Below are positions 1 through 6,700 of a DNA stretch of 33,256 bases, one piece after another. Under the pieces are notes generated by a model. It ran no database searches. It worked only from the letters and a program-made list of their open reading frames with translations, and was not told the DNA's origin. The position numbers and the translations under genes were made by a program. This DNA is from Sphingomonadaceae bacterium (GTDB taxonomy: Bacteria; Pseudomonadota; Alphaproteobacteria; Sphingomonadales; Sphingomonadaceae), in contig JANYGC010000014.1 in the NCBI GenBank assembly GCA_025359425.1, positions 1 through 33,256 of the forward strand. The letters run 5' to 3'. Within the stretch, counting starts at the first letter, position 1; every line of letters starts with the position of its first letter.

Positions 1-1
1 T

Positions 2-202
2 GGCGCCCGCGCCGCGCTCGATGACGAAACGCTCGGCCGGATCGTCAAGCAGGAAGAAGCGCAGGCCTACGATATGAACATCTCCGGGGTTCCGGCAATG
101 ATCGTGCAGGGCAAATACATGATCCCCGGCGCGCAAGAGCCCGAGGTTTACGTCAACACCCTGCGCCGGGTGGTCGAGCGAGAGGCGCGCGCGGCAGGCT
201 GA
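2..202 (+). CDS. DsbA-family oxidoreductase (FrnE-like), C-terminal fragment
   Basis: The window opens inside this gene, so only the last 66 residues are visible, ending at TGA 200-202. They read as the end of a thioredoxin-fold DsbA/FrnE protein: a helix with acidic and Gln residues, then GVPAMIV, which carries the cis-proline of the fold, then a beta strand with KYMIPGAQ and a final amphipathic helix. The CxxC active site would lie upstream of the window and cannot be checked. FrnE-type proteins handle dithiol chemistry, usually in the cytoplasm. The last 50 bases overlap the 3' end of bufC on the other strand. The gene lies next to a locus making cysteine-rich peptides, but I see no evidence for a functional link. 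Confidence 0.8.
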   Translation, partial: GARAALDDETLGRIVKQEEAQAYDMNISGVPAMIVQGKYMIPGAQEPEVYVNTLRRVVEREARAAG

Positions 203-926
203 ACCCGGAGAACAGGCCTTCATTCAGCCACTGCGCAAACCATTGGCCCAGCTGCGCCGCGCCGGCTTCGCCTGCAATTGTGGCCGCAGCGCCAAATGGT
301 TTATTCCGCACGAGGCAATCGAGCGCCGCGAATTCGCCAGCTGACAGCACGCGGAAATGCGGGGTCAGGCCTTGCCTCCAGACGATCAGCATGCCCGGAT
401 CGGCCGGTTCGAGGACAAATCCTGCGGAGACGCCACTGCGCAACGCTTGCCATAATCCGGTACAATCGCGGCGTACTTCGCGCGCCGCAAAGCCAGACGC
501 CATGGTCAGGCGCAGCTGCTCCCAGTCGGCGTCGTCCAGACCTGCTTGTGCCAGTACTGCACCGTTCAGTTCAGCGCGGTCTGGCGCGGCGAAGGCTTGC
601 TGCAGGTACCATTCGAGCCAGGCCAGTTCAGCAACTTCGTCGTCCCCGGTGAACAAGCAGGCCAGCACCGCGGGAAAATTCGCGCCATAGGAATCGAGCG
701 TCCAGTCGCGCGGGGGCTGGCTGATCACATAATGGCAGGCCGCCGCCGCAAAGGCTTCTTCGCCAACCCAGGCACGGGTGCGCTCGTAGCTTACCTCGAG
801 CGCCGACAGCAGGCGCGCGCGGTAGGCATTGCGGTAAATCTGCATGCCCGGCGAGGCTTCGCCTGGCAGCGCATCATCGGCGCGAAGCTCGGCAGCGAAT
901 GCCAGTTGCTGCTGCGCCAGGGTCAT
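153..926 (-). CDS. bufC: BufC/HvfC-type partner protein (DUF2063)
   Basis: This 257-residue protein begins MTLAQQQLAF and carries the N-terminal DUF2063 domain: a helical segment with GMQIYRNAYRARLLSALEVSYERTRAWVGEEAF, followed by a less conserved C-terminal half. In the known MNIO pathways this family binds the precursor peptide and presents it to the BufB iron enzyme. The ATG overlaps the bufB stop (ATGA, 923-926), so the two are almost certainly translationally coupled. An in-frame extension upstream of 926 exists, but it only shadows bufB. The last ~17 residues (ending PPGAGC) run across the convergent dsbA-like stop codon, so the C-terminal tail is probably a late extension. The family assignment is firm; the biochemical role is inferred from relatives. 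Confidence 0.9.
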   Translation of the reverse strand: MTLAQQQLAFAAELRADDALPGEASPGMQIYRNAYRARLLSALEVSYERTRAWVGEEAFAAAACHYVISQPPRDWTLDSYGANFPAVLACLFTGDDEVAELAWLEWYLQQAFAAPDRAELNGAVLAQAGLDDADWEQLRLTMASGFAAREVRRDCTGLWQALRSGVSAGFVLEPADPGMLIVWRQGLTPHFRVLSAGEFAALDCLVRNKPFGAAATIAGEAGAAQLGQWFAQWLNEGLFSGFSLPRAPLARPPGAGC

Positions 927-1756
927 GCCGCCAGCGCCGCGGCGGCGGTCCGCGCCTGATCGAGCTCGGTAAGCAAATCGCCCAGCGGCGGGATTGCATC
1001 GTCGCGTTCGATCATTGTCGCGCAGGTGCCAAAGCGCTGGACCGCGCAAGTGTAAAGCTCCCACACTTCGGGGCAGACCGGGGCGTCGTGCGTGTCGATC
1101 AGCATGCCATCGGAGCCCTGGCTGTGCCCGGCCAGGTGCATCTGGCGGACGCGATCGGCCGGGATTCCGGCGATGAAGGCGCGGGGATCGAAGCCGTGGT
1201 TGACGCCCGAGACGTAGATGTTGTTGACGTCGAGCAGCAGGTAGCAGCCGGTGCGCTCGGTCAAGGCCGCGAGGAACTGCCATTCGCTGAAGCAGTTGCC
1301 GGCAAAGCTCAGATAGCTCGATGGATTTTCCACCAGCAACGGCCGTTCGAGCACGTCTTGCGCGCGGGCAATGTTCGCGGCGCAGATATCGAGCGCTTCC
1401 TCGGTGTAGGGTAGCGGCAGGAGATCGTGCGAATTGAAGCCCTGGATGCCGGTCCAGCACAAATGATCGGAGATCCACAGCGGGTCGATCCGCTGCGCTA
1501 GCGCCTTGAGCTCGGCCAGATATGCCCGGTCAAGCCCGTGGGCCGAGCCAAGCGACAGCGAAACGCCGTGCATCGCGACCCGGTGGCGTTCGCGCACCGC
1601 ATCGAGCGTGTGCAACGGCCGGCCGCCGCAAGCCATGAAGTTTTCCGAGATGATCTCGACAAAGTCGAGCGGCTGGGCGCAGGCGAGGATCTCGGCGTGA
1701 TGCTCTTTGCGCAGGCCAAGGCCAAAGCCGGTGAAGGGCTGGATTGTTTGTGACAT
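923..1756 (-). CDS. bufB: BufB, MNIO (DUF692) multinuclear iron oxidative enzyme
   Basis: This 277-residue TIM-barrel protein starts MSQTIQPFTGFGLGLR. It carries the DUF692 metal and active-site motifs in order: ISDHLCW (His98), VENPSSY (Glu143-Asn144), LLLDVNN followed by NHGFD (Asp177 to His187), HLAGH (His207, His211), DTHDAP (Asp221, His223, Asp224) and IERDDAIPPL near the end. The family uses two or three iron ions to convert cysteines of a precursor peptide into heterocycles such as thiooxazoles (bufferins) or related groups (methanobactin by MbnB). It lies between the BufA2-type precursor and bufC, the expected order. No strong ribosome binding site precedes the ATG; GAAGCG about 8 bases upstream is the best candidate. 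An 80-base gap with a hairpin separates it from bufA2. Confidence 0.95.
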   Translation of the reverse strand: MSQTIQPFTGFGLGLRKEHHAEILACAQPLDFVEIISENFMACGGRPLHTLDAVRERHRVAMHGVSLSLGSAHGLDRAYLAELKALAQRIDPLWISDHLCWTGIQGFNSHDLLPLPYTEEALDICAANIARAQDVLERPLLVENPSSYLSFAGNCFSEWQFLAALTERTGCYLLLDVNNIYVSGVNHGFDPRAFIAGIPADRVRQMHLAGHSQGSDGMLIDTHDAPVCPEVWELYTCAVQRFGTCATMIERDDAIPPLGDLLTELDQARTAAAALAA

Positions 1757-1786
1757 CGCTCGCGCTTCAAAAAAAGGGGAGTGGCC

Positions 1787-1826
1787 CGACCGGCCGGGAA
1801 GGGGGCAGAGGGCAGCCGGCCGGGCC
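1787..1826 (-). terminator. Hairpin between bufA2 and bufB, candidate attenuator
   Basis: Two copies of the self-complementary octamer CCGGCCGG (1790-1797 and 1816-1823) can pair across an 18-base purine-rich loop. Read on the minus strand, a run of seven T (1775-1769) follows 14 bases after the stem. That spacing is too long for a textbook terminator, so partial termination, an RNA processing point or protection of the upstream message are all possible. Any of these would give more precursor than enzyme. Confidence 0.45.
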
Positions 1827-1836
1827 GAAGGCAGGA

Positions 1837-2127
1837 TCATTTGGCGGTAAGGTCGCCGATGGTCCCGCCCTTGGTCAGGCAAGTTCCGGCAGTCAGCGCC
1901 TTGAAGCCGTGGCCCTTGCATTCGTTCATGCCCTTGCACTCATGCGCCGTGGTCTTGCAGTCGCCGCTGCCCTTGCAGCTGTTGACGCCGTAGCAATGCA
2001 CGGTGTCGGTCTGGCCGAGTGCCATGCCGCTGCTGCCGGCCGGCGGGGTGGCGGCGCCGGCCATTGCAGCAAAGGCAAAGGCGGCAGCAGTGGCTGCCAG
2101 GGTGGTTCCGGTTTTGAAAGTGGACAT
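1837..2127 (-). CDS. bufA2: BufA2-type periplasmic bufferin precursor
   Basis: This 96-residue protein has a signal peptide (MSTFKTGTTLAATAAAFAFAAMAGAA) and a short mature region with six cysteines, in the order HCYG, SCKG, DCKT, ECKG, ECKG, TCL. The repeated CKG/CKT units and the closing GTCL match the second class of bufferin precursors, which is distinct from DUF2282. The cysteines are the likely substrate of BufB, and the modified peptide would bind metal in the periplasm. GGAGAG stands at a good distance from the ATG. It is the first gene of the minus-strand operon bufA2-bufB-bufC and has its own SigF-like promoter at 2172-2197. Which cysteines are modified, and which metal binds, cannot be read from the sequence. 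Confidence 0.88.
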   Translation of the reverse strand: MSTFKTGTTLAATAAAFAFAAMAGAATPPAGSSGMALGQTDTVHCYGVNSCKGSGDCKTTAHECKGMNECKGHGFKALTAGTCLTKGGTIGDLTAK

Positions 2128-2171
2128 GCTAAACTCTCCGCTGATTGATGATGCCGTGTGGCAAGGGGAGT

Positions 2172-2197
2172 TTCGCAATGGGCGACGGGCAGGTTAC
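2172..2197 (-). promoter_or_regulatory. SigF-type ECF promoter of bufA2-bufB-bufC
   Basis: On the minus strand GTAACC (2197-2192) is followed after exactly 16 bases by CGAA (2175-2172). This matches the GTAACC-N16-CGAA motif I recall for the Caulobacter SigF regulon, and a sigF-nrsF pair is present at 3045-4221. Transcription should start near 2165, giving a leader of about 38 bases before the bufA2 ATG. Confidence 0.82.
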
Positions 2198-2230
2198 AGC
2201 GGGTGACCGAAAATTTTTGGCCGGGGAGCT

Positions 2231-2256
2231 GTAACCCGGATCGCCGGGTGGGCGAA
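2231..2256 (+). promoter_or_regulatory. SigF-type ECF promoter of bufA1-bufD-sigF-nrsF
   Basis: GTAACC (2231-2236), exactly 16 bases, then CGAA (2253-2256) on the plus strand: the same motif as the divergent promoter, with 33 bases between the two -35 elements. Start of transcription is expected near 2263, about 46 bases upstream of the bufA1 ATG. The operon it drives ends in the sigma factor and anti-sigma genes, which implies autoregulation. Confidence 0.82.
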
Positions 2257-2308
2257 TTGGCTGGTATCTGCCGCACCGCGCGGCGGACAGCCTATTCAGG
2301 AGAAACCC

Positions 2309-2587
2309 ATGTCCACTACCAAGACCGCCGCTGCCGTCGCCGCCATCGCGCTTGCTGCGCTGGCTGCCACTGCCACTACTGCCAGTGCGCAGGCCGCCAA
2401 GCCGATGGAAAAATGCTTCGGCGTGGCCAAAGCCGGCAAGAACGATTGCAAGGCCGGAGCCGGGACCAGCTGTGCCGGTACTTCGACCCGCGATTATCAG
2501 GGCAATGCGTGGACGCTGGTCCCGGCCGGAACTTGCCTGACCACCAAGACCCCCAAGGGTCACGGCACGCTGGTACCGCAAGCGTGA
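2309..2587 (+). CDS. bufA1: BufA1-type bufferin precursor (DUF2282)
   Basis: This 92-residue protein has a signal peptide ending around SAQA. Its mature part follows the DUF2282 pattern: [14 protein letters not shown], then [24 protein letters not shown] and a short tail. The four cysteines are the expected substrates of the MNIO enzyme BufB, which makes metal-binding heterocycles in relatives. AGGAGA lies 7 bases before the ATG. It is the first gene of the plus-strand operon, and its stop overlaps the GTG of the DoxX gene. No second bufB/bufC lies beside it, so it probably shares the enzyme encoded on the other strand. Confidence 0.93.
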   Translation: MSTTKTAAAVAAIALAALAATATTASAQAAKPMEKCFGVAKAGKNDCKAGAGTSCAGTSTRDYQGNAWTLVPAGTCLTTKTPKGHGTLVPQA

Positions 2588-3048
2588 ACGCAGCCGCCGC
2601 GACTCTGACGCGCTATGACGCGGCCGTGCGCAGTCTCTCGGGCCGGGTGCCCGAGGGGCTGGTGCTGCTGTTCGTGCGGATAGTGTTGGGCGGGATCTTC
2701 TGGCGCTCGGGCCAGACCAAGGTGGCCGAGGGAACCTGGTTCCAGCTTACCGACACTATGTACGAACTATTCAGAACCGAATACGCCGGGGTGCCATTGC
2801 CGCCCGAATTGGCCGCAGTGATGGCCAACACCGCCGAACATATCCTGCCCATGTTGCTGCTCGCGGGGCTGTTCACCCGGTTTTCGGCGCTGGGACTGCT
2901 TGGCATGACGCTGGTGATCCAGCTGTTCGTCTATCCCGACGCATGGTGGCCCGAGCATTCGCTGTGGGTGGGACTGGCGCTGATCCTGATCCTGCGCGGC
3001 GGCGGGCTGCTGTCGCTCGATGCGCTGCTGGTGGCGCGGCGCCGATGA
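2584..3048 (+). CDS. bufD: BufD, DoxX-family membrane protein
   Basis: This 154-residue protein has four predicted membrane segments: [45 protein letters not shown] and [16 protein letters not shown]. This is the DoxX layout, with the RSGQTK motif after the first helix. The GTG at 2584 overlaps the bufA1 stop (GTGA), so translation is probably coupled; no strong ribosome binding site is visible and no later ATG is plausible. DoxX proteins are the usual fourth partner (BufD) of bufferin operons. Their role there is unknown; a quinone-linked or thiol redox function in the inner membrane is a guess. Confidence 0.88.
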   Translation: MNAAAATLTRYDAAVRSLSGRVPEGLVLLFVRIVLGGIFWRSGQTKVAEGTWFQLTDTMYELFRTEYAGVPLPPELAAVMANTAEHILPMLLLAGLFTRFSALGLLGMTLVIQLFVYPDAWWPEHSLWVGLALILILRGGGLLSLDALLVARRR

Positions 3049-3572
3049 TCGCCGACGATGCCAGTCTGACTCGTCTTGCCGGGCTCGCCCAGCAGGGCGA
3101 CAAGGCGGCCTATGCCGCGCTGCTGGGTGCAGCGCGGGCGTGGCTGGTGCGCTATTACCGGCGACGGGTCACGCCATGCCAGCTGGACGATCTGGTTCAG
3201 GAGACCTTGCTGTCGGTCCACCGCAAGCTCGCCAGCTACGATCCATCGCGCGCCTTTGCGCCGTGGCTGGCGGCGATCGCGCGTTATCGTTTCGTCGATC
3301 ACTTGCGACTGGTCTATCGCCGCGCCGAGGACGAGCTTGATGCCGCAATGCACGCCGACGATCCCGACGAACCCGCGATGACCGCGCGCATCAGCCTCGA
3401 ACGATTGTTCGAAGCGCTGCCCGCACCGCAGCAGCGGGCGATCGAGCTGGTCAAGATTTCCGGACTTTCGATCAGCGAGGCTTCCGCCACCACCGGCCAA
3501 AGCGAATCGCTGATCAAGGTCAATATTCACCGGGGTATCAAACGCCTCGCCGCACTTGTTGAACGAGGCTGA
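3045..3572 (+). CDS. sigF: ECF RNA polymerase sigma factor, SigF type
   Basis: This 175-residue protein starts [20 protein letters not shown]. Sigma region 2 is clear (LDDLVQETLLSVHRKLASYD, then FAPWLAAIARYRFVDHLR). Region 4 follows (LPAPQQRAIELVKISGLSIS, then SESLIKVNIHRGIKRLA, the recognition helix). No SigJ-like tail is present. Its ATG overlaps the bufD stop (ATGA). Together with the adjacent NrsF protein it matches the SigF/NrsF pair that responds to metal and oxidative stress in Caulobacter. The two GTAACC-N16-CGAA promoters in front of both buf operons are its most likely targets, so it would control its own synthesis. Confidence 0.93.
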   Translation: MIADDASLTRLAGLAQQGDKAAYAALLGAARAWLVRYYRRRVTPCQLDDLVQETLLSVHRKLASYDPSRAFAPWLAAIARYRFVDHLRLVYRRAEDELDAAMHADDPDEPAMTARISLERLFEALPAPQQRAIELVKISGLSISEASATTGQSESLIKVNIHRGIKRLAALVERG

Positions 3573-3576
3573 TGTA

Positions 3577-4221
3577 ATGCCCAATACTTCCGAAAACCTG
3601 ATCGCCGGTCTCGTCGCCGAACTCAAGCCCGTTGCCCCGCTGCGCAAGCGCGCCGGGATGACGCTGTCCGTGATTGCGCTTGGTGCGGGTGCGCTGGGGA
3701 TGGCCGGCCTGTTCGGCTTGCGCCCGGATTTGCAAGCGGGACAGCCAGACCCGATCGCGCTGATTTCCGCAGGAGTTTTCCTGGTGCTCGCGCTGGCCTC
3801 GTTCTGGGCGGTGGTCGACATGGCCCGGCCCTATGTCGGGGTGCGGCGCGAGGGCTGGGGCTGGACCGCGCTGATGGCGGGAGTACTGCCGGTCGCGGCC
3901 ATCGTCCTGCTGGGCATGGATTGGTTGCGCGGCGAGCCAATGCCGCTCGAACTCGATGGTGGCACTTGCCTCCGTTTCGGGCTCGGCTGGGGCTTGCTCA
4001 GCGCAGGGGTGCAGGTCTGGTGGTTGCGCCGTGGTGCGCCGTCACGACCTGAACGCGCCGGACTTCTGGTCGGGGTCGGCGCCGGTGCAGCGGGCATTTT
4101 CGCAGTTTCGCTCTATTGCCCGCATAGCAATCTCGTCCATATCGGGATCTGGCATGGTCTGACCGTGGTGCTGGCCGGTCTCGCCGGACGGCTGGTCGTG
4201 CCGCGCCTGATCTCCTGGTAA
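3577..4221 (+). CDS. nrsF: NrsF (DUF1109) transmembrane anti-sigma factor
   Basis: This 214-residue protein has a cytoplasmic N-terminal stretch of about 28 residues and then six hydrophobic segments, the DUF1109/NrsF layout. It should hold SigF inactive at the membrane. Cysteines stand at 131 (GGTCLRFG) and 181 (SLYCPHSN), both near outer-face loops. As I recall, these are the same two positions shown to matter for metal sensing in Caulobacter NrsF. GAGG about 8 bases upstream supports ATG 3577; a longer TTG start at 3556 inside sigF is less likely. A two-codon ATG-TAA sits between the sigF stop and this ATG. The gene ends 4 bases from the convergent DUF1489 gene with no visible terminator. 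Confidence 0.92.
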   Translation: MPNTSENLIAGLVAELKPVAPLRKRAGMTLSVIALGAGALGMAGLFGLRPDLQAGQPDPIALISAGVFLVLALASFWAVVDMARPYVGVRREGWGWTALMAGVLPVAAIVLLGMDWLRGEPMPLELDGGTCLRFGLGWGLLSAGVQVWWLRRGAPSRPERAGLLVGVGAGAAGIFAVSLYCPHSNLVHIGIWHGLTVVLAGLAGRLVVPRLISW

Positions 4222-4225
4222 CGCG

Positions 4226-4624
4226 CTAAACCAATCCCAACCGCGCCAGATCGCCCGCCAGTTTGCCCGGCATTGCGTCGCCCGCGACTTCGCCGTCGGC
4301 CAGATCGCGCGGGGCGTCCGCGTCGGCGAGATAGCGCCAGCCCTGATGCGCGCGTTTGGGGATCGGATAGACGTCGATCAGTCTGGCCGAGATAACGATA
4401 TGGGTGCGCCCGGCTTCGGCATCCTCGAACCCGAGGATTTCACTGCGCGCAACGAGCTGGTGCTTGTAGATCCAGAACAGCGCGCCGCCGTCCAATATTT
4501 CGGTTGCCCGCTTGGGCAGATAGCGCGTGGTCAGCTTCGCCTCAGCGCCGCGACCCGCGAACCACGTGTGGAGCTCTTCCAGCGACTGCGCGCCGTACGC
4601 GACTTTGGTCAAATGGAGCGGCAT
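4226..4624 (-). CDS. DUF1489 family protein
   Basis: This 132-residue cytoplasmic protein begins MPLHLTKVAYGAQSLEELH and contains TTRYLPKRATEILDGGALFWIYKHQLVARSEI, the typical DUF1489 core. The family is widespread in Alphaproteobacteria and I know of no assigned function. There is no signal peptide, membrane segment or obvious catalytic motif. The ATG shares one base with the mgtE stop (TGATG), so it is co-transcribed and probably translationally coupled with mgtE. A link to magnesium handling would be a guess from position only. Confidence 0.85.
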   Translation of the reverse strand: MPLHLTKVAYGAQSLEELHTWFAGRGAEAKLTTRYLPKRATEILDGGALFWIYKHQLVARSEILGFEDAEAGRTHIVISARLIDVYPIPKRAHQGWRYLADADAPRDLADGEVAGDAMPGKLAGDLARLGLV

Positions 4625-6054
4625 CAGGCGAGCCCGCTCAGCACGGCGAGGCCGAGGAACGAGAAAAAGCCCATTACGTCGGTCGCCATGGTCACGAACA
4701 CTGCCGATGATACCGCCGGATCGATCTTGAGCTTGTCGAGCGTCACCGGAACCAAAATGCCGGCCAATCCCGCGACCAGATTGTTGATCAGCATCGCCGC
4801 CGCGATCACCATGCCGAGCAGCGGATTGCCGAAAATGAGGCCGACCCCGGTGCCGATCAGGATGCCGAGCGACAGCCCGTTGGCGCAGGCAATCGAAAAT
4901 TCGCGGATGATCATCCGCCATGTATTCGAACTGGTGATCTGGTTGGTGGCAAGCGCGCGCACCACCACTGCCAGCGTCTGGGTGCCGGCATTGCCGCCCA
5001 TGCCCGAGACGATCGGCATCAGGACCGCAAGCAGCGCGAACTTGGCGATCGCGCCCTGAAACAGCCCGACCACGCTCGACGCGATGACCGCGGTGCCGAG
5101 GTTGACCACCAGCCAGGTCAGCCGGGTGCGGATGGTGTATTTAATCGGCTCGTTGATGTCGCCGTCGCCTGCGCCCGAGAGCAGTAGCGCGTCTTCGCCG
5201 GCTTCTTCCTGGATGATGTGGACCACGTCATCGACCGTGATCTGGCCGACCAGCCGCCCGTCCTCATCGACCACCGCAGCCGAAATCAGCGCGTATTTCT
5301 GGAACCGCAGCGCGACCTCTTCCTGGTCCATCGTCACCGGGATCAGCGACTGTTCGCGGGTCATCACGTCGGTCAGCGCGATGTGGCGCGGGGCGCGCAG
5401 GATCCATGACAGCGCGCAGGTCCCGACCGGATGATGCCGCGCATCGACAATGAACACTTCCCAGAATTCGTTGGCGAGATCGTGGTCTTCGCGCAGGAAA
5501 TCGATCAGGTCGCCGACCCGCATATGTTCGGGCACCGCGACGAAATCGCGGCTCATCAGGCGTCCGGCGCTCTCCTCGGGATAGGATAGCGCGGTCTCGA
5601 TCGCGGCGCGGTCCTCGGGCTCCATTTCGGCGAGCACGGCCTGCTGGTCGTCCTCGTCCAAGTCCTCGAGCATTGCCACCGCGTCGTCGGTGTCGAGCTG
5701 CTCGGCGATGTCGGCGACTTCGCCCGCGGGGAGCGATTCGACCAGCAGTTCGCGGACGTGGTCGTTGAGCTCGGCGAACACCTCGCCGCTCATCAGGTCG
5801 CTGATCGCCTTGGCCAGCGCCGGGCGCTCGTCGGCGTCGATCAGCTCGAACAGGTCGGCAACGTCGGCCGGGTGGAGCGGCTCGACCAGTTCATAGACCA
5901 GCCCGGTTTCGCCCGCTTCGAGCGCAGCGCGGACGCGGCGGACGAAGTTCTTTTTGAGCGTGTTCTCCTTGTCGAAGCGGTCATCCACGCGCACGTCCGG
6001 GGCGGCGTCGTCGGCCGTTGCAGCGCGCTGGGAGAGGAGTTCCGCGGGAGTCAT
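4624..6054 (-). CDS. mgtE: Magnesium transporter MgtE
   Basis: This 476-residue protein starts MTPAELLSQR. It has the N-terminal superhelical domain (LVEPLHPADVADLFELI, then EQLDTDDAVAMLEDLDEDDQ), which binds Mg2+ as a gate. A CBS pair follows (FIVDARHHPVGTC and SAAVVDEDGRLVGQITVDDV), then five membrane helices containing MGGNAGTQTLAVVVRAL and the pore Asp in VTMATDVMGFFSFLG. Length and order match MgtE channels. The TTG at 6090 would add 12 residues not typical of the family, so I use ATG 6054. It is followed directly by the DUF1489 gene. The acidic N-domain suggests normal closure at high internal Mg2+. Confidence 0.95.
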   Translation of the reverse strand: MTPAELLSQRAATADDAAPDVRVDDRFDKENTLKKNFVRRVRAALEAGETGLVYELVEPLHPADVADLFELIDADERPALAKAISDLMSGEVFAELNDHVRELLVESLPAGEVADIAEQLDTDDAVAMLEDLDEDDQQAVLAEMEPEDRAAIETALSYPEESAGRLMSRDFVAVPEHMRVGDLIDFLREDHDLANEFWEVFIVDARHHPVGTCALSWILRAPRHIALTDVMTREQSLIPVTMDQEEVALRFQKYALISAAVVDEDGRLVGQITVDDVVHIIQEEAGEDALLLSGAGDGDINEPIKYTIRTRLTWLVVNLGTAVIASSVVGLFQGAIAKFALLAVLMPIVSGMGGNAGTQTLAVVVRALATNQITSSNTWRMIIREFSIACANGLSLGILIGTGVGLIFGNPLLGMVIAAAMLINNLVAGLAGILVPVTLDKLKIDPAVSSAVFVTMATDVMGFFSFLGLAVLSGLA

Positions 6055-6167
6055 CGAGGGCCGGTCTAGGCTGGAAAGCCGCAAAAGCAACCGGGCGCGG
6101 GCCGGGGGAGGTGACTTTGTCCCGGCGCGCCCTATATCACGCTCGCTAATTCCAAGGAGACAAGCGC

Positions 6168-6626
6168 ATGGCCGATGAATACCTCACTCTCAACCTCAGC
6201 TCGGGCGGCGACGTCAAGATCAAGCTGCGTCCCGATCTGGCCCCTGGCCACGTTGCGCGGATCAAGGAGCTGGTCGGCGAAGGATTTTACGACGGGGTGA
6301 AGTTCCACCGCGTGATCCCGGGCTTCATGGCCCAGGGCGGCTGCCCCGATGGCACCGGCATGGGCGGTTCGTCCAAGCCCGACTTGCAGGCCGAATTCAA
6401 CAACGAGCCGCACGTTCGCGGGGTCTGCTCGATGGCGCGGACCAATGCGCCCAACAGCGCCAACAGCCAGTTCTTCATCGTGTTCGACGATGCCAGCTTC
6501 CTTGACCGGCAATACACCGTCTGGGGCCAGGTGGTCGAAGGCATGGAAAACGTCGACGCGCTGCCCAAGGGCGAACCCCCGCGCGAACCGGGCATGATCA
6601 CCAAGGCGGCGATCAGCGAAGGCTAA
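6168..6626 (+). CDS. ppiB: Peptidyl-prolyl cis-trans isomerase, cyclophilin type (PpiB-like)
   Basis: This 152-residue cyclophilin has no signal peptide, so it is cytoplasmic. It catalyses cis-trans isomerisation of proline bonds. Visible motifs are FYDGVKFHRVIPGFMAQGG (catalytic Arg in FHRV), the ANSQFFIV strand of the active site and YTVWGQVVEGM near the end. It is short, as usual for bacterial PpiB. AAGGAGA precedes the ATG at good spacing. It converges on a second, exported-looking cyclophilin gene (6711-7394), with two facing dispersed repeats between them. Confidence 0.95.
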   Translation: MADEYLTLNLSSGGDVKIKLRPDLAPGHVARIKELVGEGFYDGVKFHRVIPGFMAQGGCPDGTGMGGSSKPDLQAEFNNEPHVRGVCSMARTNAPNSANSQFFIVFDDASFLDRQYTVWGQVVEGMENVDALPKGEPPREPGMITKAAISEG

Positions 6627-6630
6627 CTAA

Positions 6631-6681
6631 AATCCTCCCCCGCTTGGGGAGATGGCGCGCTGTCGGCGCGTCGGAGGGGGG
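6631..6681 (+). repeat. C/G-run dispersed repeat, copy 1 (plus orientation)
   Basis: Starts AATCCTCCCCC, turns with GCTTGGGGAG, continues TGGCGCGC...GCGCGTCGG and ends in a G run. The first part forms a short hairpin and the CGCGC arms a second. It faces copy 2 across about 20 bases. Similar units recur at 30.4-30.6 kb and 33.15 kb, always between or at the ends of genes. Confidence 0.75.
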
Positions 6682-6700
6682 AATGTCGGCCCCTCAGTAA

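Noticed and set aside
927..1478. N-terminal extension of the bufC reading frame up to 1478
   Set aside because: It is antisense-free but lies entirely within bufB in another frame, is Arg-rich and shows no domain; the ATGA overlap at 923-926 gives the natural start.
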